From positions 74,617 to 138,616 of the forward strand of contig JAHBMJ010005289.1 of NCBI GenBank assembly GCA_018398765.1: a stretch of DNA of 64,000 bases. Reading direction: 5' to 3'. Shown piece after piece: positions 1 through 13,700 of the stretch. Position 1 is the stretch's first letter. The number at the start of each line of letters is the position of its first letter. The stretch is from Chromera velia (Eukaryota; Sar; Chromeraceae). The notes under the pieces were generated by a model. That model did not search any database and was not told the DNA's origin. It saw nothing but the letters and a program-made list of their open reading frames with translations. Made by a program: the position numbers and the translations under genes.

Positions 1-3000
1 CTCCTCTCTCTCTTCCCTTCGTCCTCCTGTGCCTCCACGTGTGTCTCCTGAAACAATACCGCTCTCTCTATCTGCGCCCAGGCCCTCACTTGTTCCCCTT
101 CCCCCATTCATCATACCCCCCGCTGAGTTCTCAAACAAACCACCAGAACAGCCGTCTCTCTGCCCCTCTCCTTCTCCTCCGTCTCCTTCTTTCATTTCAC
201 TCCCACTCCCACCGTAATTCTGTCGTTCGCTTCCACCACCCCTTTCATCTACCCCTTCTTCTCCCTCCCCGCCTACTTCCTCAGAAGACATCTTGTCGGG
301 GGGCTCCGCAGCCATAGGCAAAGAGGGAAACTCCGGCCGCACACCCCCTGACAAAGCCGGGGTGTCAACCCAGTCGGAGGGCCGGGGTCGAGGTGTTAGA
401 GCACCAACGACCACAGGCACGCCAACGCCACTCGCAGTCTCCCCCGCAAATTGAGGAGACAAATTTCTTCTCTCAAATCCCCCCTGTGCCTGTTCTCCTC
501 CTCCAACCCCACTTCCACAAACAACTGCAGAGGCGCTCCCTGTGCCCTCTCTAAAATTGTTTCCAACGCCCCCTTCCCTCTCTTCTCTGTTCTCACACAC
601 CCCACTCCCCCCCCGACCTCCTGACGGCCCCACCTCTTCCCCTCTCTTTTCCTCTTCGGTCCGTGCTCTCTCTTCTGCTTTTCTCTCTTTCTCGCTGACA
701 ACGACCGTGTTTGCATCTCCCTCGCCTTGGGCGGCCTCCGTCAATACAGACAGAGGCTGCGAGGCAACCTCCTGTTTTTCCTTCTCAATCGCCTGGGCGA
801 CTAGTGAAAGAAGGACATGGATTGAGGCAGCCACAGTGCGACGCACCCGGACTGAGTCATGGGTCGCCAGACGCCGAAAAGCCGGGACTAGAGGTCGCCA
901 GGCAGAGTGGAGGGGGAGGGAGGTGAGTCGACTGAGGAGCACACCAGGAAACGCATACGCACAATGAGAAGCCCTTGTCACGGCCCACTCAGCATTTGCT
1001 TCATCCGAGTCCCTTCCTCCTGCCCCACCACCTCCCTCCCTCCCGCCCCCCGTCGTACTCCCTCTTCGGCCTCCTGTACCTGTGCCGGTTCCAGACGACG
1101 CACTGCCTCTGCTTCCCCCCCAACCAGCGCGAGAACGAGACGGCGATCGGTCTGTTCTCCCCCCGCGTCCCCCTCCAGGAGCACGCCCATATTGCTGTGG
1201 CGGTGGCGGGGGCGGAGGGGGTTCTGCAAGCTCAAGGAATCGGTGAAAGAGTTCTTCAGCGACTGCAAAACTGGCAGCAGCGGAGTGGGCCTCCCCTGCC
1301 CCTGACGGCATGCCGGGGCCCGTTGTGGGCCCTCCTGCTGTTGGTGTAACAGTAGACAGCGTCGTTGTTGCTTCGTCGGAGACAAAGCTTGCCTCCTGCC
1401 CGTTCGTCTTCTTCCCTTCAGACAACACACCTACTTCTTCCCCCTTCTCGCCTTGAGGAGGCAGAGGCACTGCTGCCGATTCCGCCGTTCCCTCTCTGGA
1501 GGTCTCCCGTGTGGAACCCCCACTCGCCCCAGGGTCCACATACGTGAGTGTGGAGAGAAACGGACCCAGTGACTGGAGAGCGCTGGCAACTACCAAGCTG
1601 CATCGGTCAGAGAAGAGAAGAGAAGAGAAGTGAAGAGAAGGGAAGAACTTGATTGTCAGTCAAAAACGATGAATTCACGAATAGTCCATGTGAGAACATG
1701 TTCCAAAGAAAAGAAAACGCCACTTACAGCAATGCAACGACAGACGGGGAAGCCACGGATTGTCTCTTGTAATGGTTCTATTTCTGTATCCATACCTCTA
1801 ATTTTCTCGAGGTTTTGCTCAAGTTTGGAAGGATCTGATGATGCTTACTTTTCAATTAGTCTTGCTTGCTGGCTTGCTCACTGGCTGCTTACTGGTTCGG
1901 GTCATCGAGCAGATCTCTCAGGAGGGGGGCAAGTGAGTCTCTTCTCCTCTCCTCCGGAATCGACTGCATGAGACAGGCAGGAAGGCAGGCGGGCGTCAAC
2001 GTAAGAAACTATTTTCAGCAGATAAAGCTCGGGAGGGCACGGAAGAATTCGAAAGAAACTACTTGCTGAAGGAAGGGAAAGACAGAAATAAAACGAATGT
2101 GAGGGCATAAAGAGCACAAGCACATCGCACGCAAAGCAAGATCAAGCACATTGCCGCAGAATGGTTTCAATCTTTCTATTTATGCTTCTTCAGACCACCA
2201 TTCAAAAAGGACACTTCCTGTGCAGATCGAACGCGAATCTTCCGCTGTGTCTCCATTCCCCTTCCTTCCGTCTCCCCTGCCGGCTTCTGGGTAACGAAGG
2301 AAGCAAGGGCAGGCAGAATACGCGGCTGGAACTGCACTCCAGGCATAAGCTTTCATTGTCAGCTGCGGAGGGAGAAATCTAAGCTGACAGACTCTCCCCG
2401 AAAAGGAAGACAGCGCCGTCTCGTCAACCAACCGACTGACATTTGCAACTCCGTGTATTGCCCCAGCTGCAGCCCTCCGCACTTGCACCGTGTGGTCGTT
2501 AGCCAAGGCAGCGAAGGTGGGGAGGAGGCGATTCTGACTGACTTCAGGCCCGACTGTGGCGCAGATTTCGGCAAAGTGGGTGGCAATTGCTTTGCGGACC
2601 TGAGGGCAGAAGAGAGGAGAGCGGGCGACAAGAGCGAAGGTGAAATTCAGAAGACCAAACCTTCACGTTAAGGCATTGGAAGAAAGAAAGTGCCTGAAGC
2701 AAACCAGAAAAAAGAGAGCACTGAAAGGTTAGAGAGAGAGCGGAAGAGGGACAGGGGACAGAAGATGGAAGGACGAAGCTGAAGAAGTGAAAGAAGGCAG
2801 GCAAGGTAAGAGAAGAGACTTCGCCAGTCGGCCAGATAGATACAAACAATTCTGCAGACAGGCAGGGAAACCGACGGACGGACGGACCCTCCATGCGGGG
2901 TCATCAGACAGACAGATCACCTCTAGCATCACCACGTGCCTGAAGGAAAGGAAGGAAGGAGGGAGAATGAGAGAGAGAGAAGAGAGGGATGCGGCACGGA

Positions 3001-4747
3001 GAAGATGCAATAACCAACAGAGGCACACCAACAAAGGAGAAACCAACTAAGCAAGGAGTTCTCTCAAGCAGCTTTGCGAGAAATCTGGAAGGAGAAGTAT
3101 AAAAAAAAAAAAAAGAGAAACGAAAGAAGTGACGCGGAAGAAATGCCACTCGAGACGCAAGAAAGAAAAAAAACGGCAGCGTAGACATTCATCCAAACTA
3201 AATCAATCAAATACTGCACCTCCGCGAAAACCCCGCCCACGAAACCGGCCAGAATGCAACCCAAAGCCTGAATAAATATGGAACGCTGTCCGGAAAAAGA
3301 AAGAAAAAAAAAAGAGTGCAACATGGCAGCTCCACGCCCTTACCTGACAAGATCAGGCCCTAATGCCTCAGCGAGACCAGAGAACAGAGTCACCGCCACC
3401 GCCCTTGCATCCTCGCTCGTGCTGTCATGAGCCAGATTCAGGGCAAGGGGAAGCATGTGGGACCCCCTATCCTGCACCCACCCACCCACACACACACACC
3501 CGGCCATACATACATACAATTGAATTGATTTACAAAGGGAATACAAATGCACAAAGAGTCCGTACGGAATAGACTGAACAGAAAGGAATATTCCCAGAAC
3601 AACACCCTCCCCTCTGCATATGCTGCATGAAATGCCTGACACGCCGACTTCCTCCACCCCCACCTCCTTGGAAGGAAGGAAGGAAGGAAGGAGGGATCAC
3701 TCCCTCCCCTGCAGTCCCCTCACCCCCCCCCCNCCCCCCCCCCGTCAGGTCCAACAGCTGAGTACGAGCCACCCCCCAGGGACGGACCTGCTGTCTCAGA
3801 TGGGAGCTCAGCACAATCGCTGCCTCTGCGGACGCATGTCGAACGTCAGCCTCCTTGTCCCCGAAGAGAGAAAGCAACAGAGGAAGAAGGTCAGAGAGGA
3901 CCTTCGCGTATCTGCAGACGAGCAGACAGACACACAGGCAGAAAATCGACAATAGAGAGCAAGAAAGAAAGGAAGCGCATCAAAAGGAACCAGCAGACTC
4001 AACGACAGAGGGCAAAATTCGGGAAGGAAGGAAGAAAAAGAAGAAAAGAAAAGAGAAGAAATCCACAAACATTTCCATTCTCCCTCTGCTCACCCACGCA
4101 GCAATCTCGCTTCTCTGCATCTCCGCACTCTCTCAGAAGGATTACCGATAAATGCCGATGGACAAGCGAGCATGAATGCAGGGCACCACAGACAGGAAGG
4201 ATGTGATGGGAAACCTCTCACAGGCAAAACCCACATGATACGCGGCCTGATTATTATGACAATCATGAGGACAGTAAGTTGGAGCACACCAATGAGGACC
4301 CAGCCAACAGCATAAAATTATCCAAAGACCGCTTTTCTAGCTGGCTGGGGTACTGACTGACCCCTCTTCAGGATCTGATTGAATGAGGAACCCCGCCAGG
4401 TCCCCCAGCTGGACCACCACCGCCTTCCTCACAGTCGAGTCAGGGTCGTGCATCAAACCCTTCAACAGGGGCAGTAGCACAGTAACGGCGTTGCGGAATC
4501 CCACGTCGTGTGCAAGGTCGACAAGAGAGCGAAGGAAGGCAAGGCGCTGCAGCGTCAGTTTGCTGGTCGCGAGACGTTTTGCCCTCTCGAGGGGAGGCAG
4601 GTCGTCTGCCAGATTGATGGCCTGGTGCTGGGAAGATCCGGTGACAGAGGAAACGGCAGTAGTCGCGATGTTAGACAGCCTGCCCCCTGCAGCCCCCATG
4701 AGGCTGGAGGTGTTCCTCTGAAAGAATTTTCGTCCGGCTGACAGCAT
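1..4747 (-). CDS. PP4R1-like HEAT-repeat regulatory subunit of protein phosphatase 4 (partial, nine exons)
   Basis: Start is the ATG at 4747. Frame-consistent exons: 4747-4362, 3911-3788, 3471-3344, 2939-2888, 2599-2393, 2349-2215, 1963-1893, 1763-1728 and 1597 to the window edge, giving 912 codons with the C terminus missing. HEAT-type helices run through the first eight exons, for example VRKAIATHFAEICATVG (exon 5). Exon 9 opens with ALQSLGPFLSTL, matching the SLGPFIST segment of animal PPP4R1. It then has a long low-complexity insert (poly-Pro, Gly/Arg/Ser-rich) and later HCAYAFPGVLL followed by RVRRTVAASIHVLL, matching the late PPP4R1 HEAT block (HCAYSLPGV..., WKVRRTLAFSIHEL). The family holds the PP4 catalytic subunit and sets its substrate choice. 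The last 200 residues are acidic, glycine-rich and probably disordered. Exon 6 has the least certain borders, since its upstream intron would be only 43 bp. A PP2A-A-type scaffold is the alternative, but the two motif matches favour PP4R1. Confidence 0.85.
3722..3743. repeat. Poly-C tract with one undetermined base
   Basis: A run of about 20 C with an N at 3733, in the second intron of the PP4R1-like gene. It is a sequencing or assembly uncertainty with no effect on the exons. Confidence 0.9.
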
Positions 4748-5820
4748 GGCGATCTTTCGTTCAGAGATGACTGGGAGACTCTCGTACAGTCAGTCGCGGT
4801 GTCGATAAGAAGGTGCGTCAGTCAATCAGTCCATCACTCGGTCACGGAATGACTCTGGACTCCCCAACGAACAGACGACTTACATTGGCACAGGCAGGGT
4901 TAAGGAAAGAAGGGGGAGACGGAATTGGTAGGTGGTGGTGCAAAAGGAGACTGCAAACATCATTTTCGCCTACTGCTCAGGAAATTTGGAGAGAAGCAGC
5001 ATCACGGTCCGAGCAGGCCTAGGCGCGAAGCAGCACATTCATACTGTCAGTTCATCCACTGTCAACTCTTCAAACCAAGACAGACGTCATAGTCCGACTT
5101 TGTCCTTGATAACGGATCTTCCATCTCACAGACTGAGATCGGCGATGTTCGAAGTGATGGAAGCTTATAAGATGATATTGAAGGCATTTTTTTTTCCTGC
5201 AGTGGTGCCGTGTATGGTCGAAATGGCCGCGGACCCCGGGGCCGAATAGTGCGCGTGCGCCCATGAGCTCTCCCGAGCAGCCCAGGGCCGAGCTAGACCT
5301 AGCTACAATGACCTCAGTAGTTGCAAGAGAAGGCTTTTGTCGTGTCAGATTCGCCGTCTGATTCGGTCAGCTCAATGGTTGAGAACAGCATAAGGAGCTC
5401 CAGGAAAGCAGGTTGAAGACGAGGACGAACAGTGCTTGCATCAAATTCAGCGTTCCTTACAAGCACTGAAACTGCATGTGATTCGACGACGATGAGCAGT
5501 GTGTTGTCTCAGGGAGAGATCGCGGACGCTCTGCGAAAGTCGGTCAAAGCATACATCTTCTTCTGTTCTTCTCTCTCTGTTGCCATTTCACTATCTGCCG
5601 TTGGTGCTCTTCTCCTGCTTGCTTGATTATTCTGGCTGAAACCGGTCTCTGTGCAGGGCAGAATATCCTCTCAGGAGGGCGACCGAAGAACTCGAAAAAG
5701 CCTTCAGAGATGAAGGTCAGTCACGCATGCATAAGGACTCTATCGAGTTCAGAGCTGTCGGTATCAAGATTGAGGGACAGGCAGCAACGCAGATGCAAAA
5801 GAAGACAGTCAAAGTGATAA
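4748..5820. other. Upstream region of the PP4R1-like gene, no gene seen
   Basis: This is the 5' side of the minus-strand PP4R1-like gene and probably holds its promoter. Only short open frames lacking splice-linked partners are present. A GC-rich island with CCGCGGA lies at 5227-5233 (separate entry). No confident exon on either strand. Confidence 0.5.
5215..5280. promoter_or_regulatory. GC-rich promoter-type island (CCGCGGA)
   Basis: The GC-rich stretch contains CCGCGGA (5227-5233), CCCGGGG and GCGCGTGCGC, about 480 bp upstream of the PP4R1-like ATG. The same 7-mer recurs in the islands at 14.9, 20.4 and 53.5 kb, each upstream of a gene start. The promoter role is inferred from position. 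Confidence 0.4.
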
Positions 5821-5835
5821 ACAAGCAGATAGGCG

Positions 5836-6540
<705 letters not shown>

Positions 6541-6927
6541 AGGAACGGGGGGAAGAAGGGAAGGGAGGGAGGGAGGGAGGGAGAGAGAAAGGAAGAAAGA
6601 CTCGCAGGCCGGCAGGTAACCAGGCAAGCAGGCAAGCATGCAAGCAGACAGACAGGATCAATCGTTTATACAGAAAAGCAGCGAAAGGGGGGCAGAAGAA
6701 CGGAAGTGGGAGTGCCCCCGATTCGAAGTGTTTCCTGTTTGCCTGTATACAACCAAGCAGGGCCTAACAAGAAGCTCGACTAGAAGTTTGAGCGCAAATA
6801 TCTTCACTTTTTTTTCCTCTTCCCCCCCCCTCTTTCTTGTCTTCTGTCCTTGTTCTTACGTTCTGCAGGGGATGTTTGTTCTCTCTTTTCACACCGGGAG
6901 GATTTTCCTCGTTTCTCCGCCTTGTTC

Positions 6928-8132
6928 ATGGCAGACCGACAGCAGCTCCTTCAGCAGTCGCACCGCAATTCACTGCCACGGAAGAGAACGGAGAGGGGGA
7001 CAGTGGGGGCCTCCGGTGTACTCGTGGAGGAGCCTGTGAGGGACTTCCCTTCTGTGTCGCCTAAGGCAAGCCCAAGCGAGAAAGCGAGCAGCTCAAAAAG
7101 AGGAGACGAATCAGAGGGAGCACGTTCGCCGGGATCGCCCTTTGGCTTCCGAATTTCTGCCGAGACGGGGGACGTTGAGATGTCGCTGCCGTCTCTGGAA
7201 CTTCCACAGTCACAGTCACAATCACTCCAAGGCTCCTCACCTCTCCATGCCAGCTCCATCAGCTCTCCCCAAAATAGCCAAATGAATCAAATGGAGACGC
7301 CAGGTCCTTCTCCCGTTCTCTCTCTGTACGCGTGCATGGGGGGGATGCAGACCTTGGCCGCAGAGCAAGAACAGGTCCTCCTTCCCCCCTCCATTCTTTA
7401 TCAGGTACTTCTTTTTTGAAGCTCATTCTCTTCCTCCTGGCATGCAGACGTGTGTGCAAACGTGCGTCGTGCATTCGTGCGTGCGTGCGTGCGTGCGTGT
7501 ATGTGTGTGTGTGTGTGTATGTGTGTGGCGATTTACCTCTGTGGGAAAGACGGAAACCACAGGAGATCCTTCTGGCCGCTTTGACTTTTTGGGCTTCACC
7601 TGATTCTGTCCGCATGCTTTTCTTTTCGAGCATTCTACTCTTAGTGTCATATGTGGATGGTGTATACAGACAGCCCTCTGTTCGATCAGCATCTTGGCAC
7701 ACTTGAAAGAAGTGTAGATCGGCAAAAAAGGATATTCATTCCTCTCCTTCCTGTGCTGGTTCTTTCTTTCTGCATGCAGGCTGCTAGTGCATCCCAGGGT
7801 CTCGTCCTGAACGGTAATTGGTACCACTTCACGGACAAAGTCCTTCTGAGGGCTGAGTGCCTGATCGACATCTTCTTCGCTTGGAAGGATCTGCTCTCCG
7901 AACACGACAGTCTGAGAATGCAGGAGAGACGGAGAGCACGTCAGTCAGTCAGTCAGTCAGTCAGTCAGTGAGCAGAAGTGAGGAAAGGGTGGAGGAAGGC
8001 AGATGAGTGCATGGGGAAGGGGGAGAGGGGGAGAAGGGCCAAACGCGAAGTTCCTTTGAAGATGAGGTTTTTTCCGACGATGTGCTTTGTGTGTGTTGAT
8101 GTAAGCATGTGAGAATGGGTGGAGAAGTAAGT

Positions 8133-8183
<51 letters not shown>

Positions 8184-9897
8184 TTGTGTGTATCCGCATG
8201 CAAGCAGGTTCTGTCTGCCGCCAGACACCCGGAGTATTTGCGAACACTCAGACGAAGAAGAAGAAGAGCGGGGACGACGAGAAAACGAAGGAGAAAGGAG
8301 CGTTGGACTTGAAGACTGGTGCTCTCGCTCTTGCGTTGCGGTGGCGTGAGTTTGAGATTGACTTTCTTGCTCAAGCGGAGACGGCTTCTCAGGCAGCGGT
8401 CGGTCTCTCTGTCTATCTCTCTTTTCTTTTCTTCCTGTTCGTGTGTGCTTTCCTAATGCTCTGTCTGCATGTTGGGAAAGGAAAGAGGAGAGACGGAGGT
8501 GGTCGGTAAAAAAGGAGGGAGGGGAGGAGAAAAAAGAAAAAATGAAAAAACATACAGAGAGAGAAATCCAGAGGTTTTTTTTTCGTGCAAAGCTGCTGCA
8601 GTTTGTTATTGGTGTCTCTGCTGGTGACAGTTTGGTATTTTGTGTTGCATCATAGATTGTTCAACAGCCAACAAACATGCTTGCAGCTGCATAATCTGAG
8701 ACAGCTTGGCAGGGTGGCGAGAGTATTGGACTACTGGGCGATCAGAGAACCGCTCGGGTCCGGAGTGCAGATGGCAGGGTTCAGGTCCAAAAGATTGGCT
8801 GCACTTGAAAGTCCGTCCGTCTTCGTTCTGGAAAGACCCTTCCTTCCGTGCACCTGCTTGGGCTCTTCGGTTTCAGATATCTTCGCTTTCTTGTTGTTTC
8901 CTCCTTCAAGTTGTCTGCATGCATCATGTCATTGAATCGTCCATACACTCTCTGATGGTATGCAATCAGTCATGCATGAGGATCGATCAGTGCGCATCTT
9001 CGAAGGTTTGGGATTGTAATATCGTACGTTGTCCCGACAGGGATGGATGTACTTGAACGGACTTCATGCATGCATGCATGCAGGTTTCTTGTTGACTCTC
9101 AGAGAGGTATCTGCCGCAGCTCTGAAACCTTCCAAGGGGGGCGTGTCCCTTCAGCAGGGCAGCAGCAAGCACCAGTTTGAGGCCTCGGTGGTCGGACGGG
9201 CGGAGGAAAAGGGAGTCTCCAGCCAGGACAGAAAAGTCAGGGAGGCATCAAGATTCCTCCTGGAAGGTCAGCCAGAAAGACCAGGCAGGCAGAAGGGTAT
9301 GGAAGGATGCATGCGAACAGAAATTGGATTGCAGTAAGTGGTGAAGGAGAATGGTAGTGGTAGCTTGGCTTGCATGTTCAGTAAGTTTTAGGACGACATC
9401 AACATTTTTGGAAGACGCGCATCGAAATTTTTTCCGGCCAGTGATGTGGCAAGATTCTGTTTCTTGCCCTCCAACTTCTCGGGTGCCTAGCTAACTGCTT
9501 GTCGACCGTGCTTCTCTTTATGTCTCATACATTCATTCATGTGCGGCAGCATCTAAATACTCATGAAGATCCGACAGACTGTCTTCCTGAAGAAAGCTAC
9601 TGGACTCCTCTTCTTCTGCCGTCCTCAGCTCTTTGTTTTTTTTTGTTTTTGTTTTTGCATTTTTCCCAAAGCTCTTATCGCTGCTGTGCGCTTCTTTCCC
9701 CTTATTCTTGCCTACCAGCCCACCGCGAAGTTCTCTCCTATGTCGAGAGCCTCTCGGACTCCCTGGCCGAAGTCGACCCGGAGCTCCAAATGAATCCGCG
9801 TCTCGTGGCAGTCCTTCGCAAATTTGACAAAGCCTATAAGGCAGCAGCCAGGCACTTTCCACCTTTCAACAAATTCACTCTCGGCGATGGGGTGTGA
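6928..9897 (+). CDS. Orphan protein of 420 aa, six exons
   Basis: Not recognised as a family member. Exons with matching phases: 6928-7404, 7780-7939, 8225-8345, 8668-8810, 9084-9266 and 9719-9897 (TGA). The sum is 1263 nt, or 420 residues. Exon 1 gives a Ser/Pro/Gln-rich, probably disordered N terminus starting MADRQQLLQQ. Exon 2 encodes a folded-looking segment with GNWYHFTDK and an amphipathic stretch AECLIDIFFAWKDLL. Exon 3 carries an acidic run of five Glu followed by Arg/Glu-rich sequence. Exons 4-6 are probably helical and end with KFDKAYKAAARHFPPFNKF. There is no signal peptide or membrane segment. Intron 2 opens with about eight GTCA units and intron 4 with GTCC repeats. The upstream in-frame ATG at 6850 lies in a poor-coding stretch, so 6928 was preferred. 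The exon chain is well supported; the function is unknown. Confidence 0.7.
7939..7971 (+). repeat. (GTCA)n tract at a splice donor
   Basis: Seven to eight perfect GTCA units start exactly at the 5' end of intron 2 of the orphan gene (first GT at 7940). They offer a ladder of equivalent donors spaced 4 nt apart. Only the first unit keeps the downstream frame with exon 3. Confidence 0.85.
8130..8185 (+). repeat. (GT)n(GA)n microsatellite in an intron
   Basis: A GT run followed by a GA run in intron 2 of the orphan gene, upstream of its exon 3 acceptor at 8224. Confidence 0.9.
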
Positions 9898-10730
9898 AGA
9901 TGACCTGAAGGGTAAAAATAGATTCATTGAAATGCATTTCAATGTTATATGCTATGATCGGCCATATGATAATCATTATCATTTTGGATGCATTATTGCT
10001 AGTTATATTATACTAATGGGCCGTCACTCAGGCTAGCATTCAGGCGTGTAGCATTCTATGTTTGATATCACATGTATTTTTTAAAGTCATGTGAAACCGT
10101 AGCTGTTTGTAGGTCGATGATACAGTCAAACATTTTTTACCATATATAATAGAAATACTATGTACAATTAGTTAAGTAGTTTTTGCATATATTAAATTTA
10201 TTATAGTAGTCGTATACTTTAGATACTAAATTAAATATGAGAATTCTTATGATTACTTATTATCTACTCATAGGCTAGCCAAGAGGCTAGCAATGCTCAT
10301 TGTATATTCGGATAATATTCCCACTATCATTCGCCGTTAGTATACGACGGCGACGGCGGTTAAGTCATATCATTGATAATGATGATAATGGCTCAGATGA
10401 TGAGTCAGAACATTAAGTTTACAACGTACATAGTATATATATTATATATAAACTTAAAATTTTCCTCTAAAATGAGTTTAGACTCTAAATCTTTCTTTTA
10501 CCAAGATTTATCAGACAATGACAGACATTGTTGGAAAGATCTCAGTTGTAGTCATTAGTAGTCAATGTGCTAGTCATGTAGTAGCTTCAAAAAACATTAA
10601 AACTATCCATGGGTTAAACAGAAATATCAGAGAAAAACAATGTCTATAAGACGTTGATTTAAAGTTTTTGAACGTTTTTCTTCTTTTTTACACTTCGGTT
10701 TGATTTTGAATCGTTGATACCGACTAGTTA
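9898..10730. other. AT-rich convergent intergenic spacer
   Basis: This spacer separates the 3' ends of the plus-strand orphan gene and the minus-strand LRR gene. It is strongly AT-rich with short palindromes such as GCTAGCC...GGCTAGC near 10273-10292. It probably holds both 3' ends; no gene or clear repeat family seen. Confidence 0.7.
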
Positions 10731-13700
10731 CTAGTCAACCCATACGTTAACGTGCGGTCGCTCTTGGCGAAGCTTGCGAGCCGCATCAAAGACGTCCCGA
10801 TTGTAATTCAATCTCATGAGGATCTCTTTGAGCGACTTGGGAAGGAAGGGGAAAAACTTTTTCAGCTTGTCGGCATTCAAATCGCAATCTTTGATTACAA
10901 CCTCCTCCAGACCATTTAGACCCCCTGCTTTCATCTTCTGCCCCAGAGCCCCCCACCCAATGGCTGACATTCCCTTACACCCTCCTAAATTGAGGTATTT
11001 GAGAGACTTGGGAAGCGCAGGGAAAAGACTGCGTGCGCCATTGTCATCCAAATCGGATTCCTCCAGGTATAACCTCTCCAACCGATCTAGGGGGGCCTCT
11101 TTCATTCTGTTGGCAAGAAACACAAAGGTTGCACTCCCTCGAGACTCCCCACGCAAGTCAATAGACCTCAGGGACCTCGGAAGATTCGGGAAGAAATCTC
11201 GAATTTTTGCCTCGTGCAGCTGACACCAACCGAGATTCAATTCCTTCAAATCCACAAACCAACCCTCCTTCATTTTCCTGCCCAACAAGGTCCAAGATGT
11301 GTACCCCACCTTTTGGCATTCATTCAGATTCAGAGACTCCAAACTTTGGGGGAGCCAAGAGAACACACGAGAGGCTCGCTCCTGATCATTCAGAAATGCC
11401 CACCTGGAGAAATTCACATGGGTCACACCCTCAATCTCGAGGTTTACTCTATTGGCCAAATCAGGAATCGACTCCATTAATCTTTTCAACATTACCCTCC
11501 CCATATTTACTCGACTCACTTTTACCTCCTCTAGACGTGAATTCAAACCCTCTGACTTCACACACTCGACAAGCAAATCCCATCCTCCCACATCCTCTAT
11601 CTCTGCATTCCCAGAGAAGTCTATCCTTTTCAAGGAAGCACTCGGGAGGGATTGAAACAGCAAGCCTCCAGTGGCAGTTGTCAGACCACAGTCAGAGACC
11701 CGAAACACCTCCAAATCCCCCAACCCCCCTTCCGATTCCTTCATTCTCTTTGCCAACAAAGACCACACACTCTCTTCAATGCCGAAGTTTTCTGACATGT
11801 TCAGATACTTCAAAGAAGGGGGAAGCCACCCGACCACCCTCTCGGCCCCCTTTCCCCCCTTTTCTGAGAGGAAAGACCAACCTGCAAGGTCTAACTCTGT
11901 CACCCCCTCCATCGACACACGGTGAACAGAAAGAGGTACAGACTCAATCAATGACCTGAACACCGAAGTATCCAAAGCAATGCGATCAATTCGCAACTCT
12001 TCGAGCCCCACCAATCCTTTCAATCTCTCCGACAAACACGTCCAACCCTCCCGACCAACCTCTCTCTCTCGGTATCCAGAGACGTCCAGGACTTTCAAAC
12101 TCGAGGGAAGCCACGTGAACGCCCTGCCTGCAGCTTTCCCACCCCCCTCTGACAAGAACGGCCACCCCTGCAAGTCTAACTTCGTCACCCCCTCAATTTT
12201 GAGGGACTGAACAGAAGGGGGGACTACCTGGATCAAAAAAAGCAAATCCTCTCTGCTTAGAGAAGACCCACTCACATCCACTTCCTGAAGCCCTGGAGAA
12301 AGGCGACTAAGCAGCTCTGTGATCAAAACCTTCCACCCCTCTCCCCCCTGTCGAGTTCTGATCACATCTGCATTTCTGTTCAAACACAAACGAGGGACAG
12401 AGTCAGGGAGGGATGCAAAAAGTCTTCTGAGACACCCCCCCCCCTTCTCCTCTCTGCAGAACTCCGCAAACCCTTCACTTTCCATCTGTCCCTGCACAAA
12501 CTTTTCCACCGACGCCCCATCCAGCCCCTCTCTTTCCCCACCCTCTTCTTTCCCAACCCAAACCATCCTTCCTACAAGTCTCTCCCGTTCTTTCTCAACC
12601 TCTGTTTTTACTTCCCCGCCTCCTGCACCACCCTCAAGCCCATGACTGTACAACTGCACAAAACCATGGGCATGAAAAGCGACGCATACACTCAGCCTTC
12701 CCCCCTTCCCCCCCAACCCATTGTCCCTGAGGTCCAGCTCCTCCAAACCTGATAGGACCCCCCCCCACCCAGCTTTCTGCAAACACTCGGAGCCCCCCCT
12801 CCCAATCCCACACGAGCGGATGCGAAGAACGGACACTCGCGGAAGGCGTCCTTCCTCGAAGAGACCAACCAAGCATGCGCAACCGCTGTCTCCCAACTGA
12901 CACGCTGAGAGAGAGAGAATGCGGAGACTGAGAGGTTTACCCTCAACCAGAACTCGACACACACCCTCCACAATCTCCTTATCACTCTCATCCTCTCCCA
13001 GCTGGGCAGAAGAAGAGGGGGGTTCAATTTTCAAATCCTCCAAATCTGGAATGGCCCCCTCTGAAAAGTTCTGAGAGAAACTCACAATGTCTCCAGATCT
13101 AAACAACGAGACCGTCATTCGTCTCAGTTCTACAAGCTCACGACGGTGCAACTGCTCCTCCACCAATCCGACGTTGTCAATTCTCACAACAACCTCCTGC
13201 TTTGCTTTGATCAGCGCTTCGTGTTTCATCTTTCTTCTTCTTGATTCAACGATGACTATCCGAACTACAAAGGCTGCAAGGGTTGCAAAGAAGTTTGCAC
13301 TCTGCAGCGAGTAAAGCCCTCTGATCTCCCCAAACGCAATAAAAGCATTGAAAGCCATCGAGCTGAGATCCTCCGTCACAAATAAAACTTCACTCCAATT
13401 ACTGATAAACGCCTCACGCTCCGCCAGAGGCCAATTCCCTTCTTTTCCCTCTCCCTCCCTTTCCTCTGTTCCCCTCCACACACCCCACGTGCGTTCTCTA
13501 TCGATTGTTCCTGCCACGACGGCAGCAGGGAAGATGAAAGGAAAGAGCAAAAAAGCAAGCACAGAGCCCCCCCTTCCTTTGAGATACGAAACAACCTGCC
13601 GTCTCCTATGAATTACAATCTGAGTCACAACCGTTCCGACGTAGCAGTAAACAGCCACGCCGAAGACTGCGGCAGCCCACGTGCTGGAGGAGAACAGCAG

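Noticed and set aside
7921-7972. CRISPR-like or satellite array
   Set aside because: Units are only 4 bp with no spacers; it is a microsatellite at a splice donor in a eukaryotic gene.
11207-11959. 250-codon plus-strand open frame
   Set aside because: Antisense shadow of the LRR repeats on the minus strand; low-complexity Ser/Pro composition.
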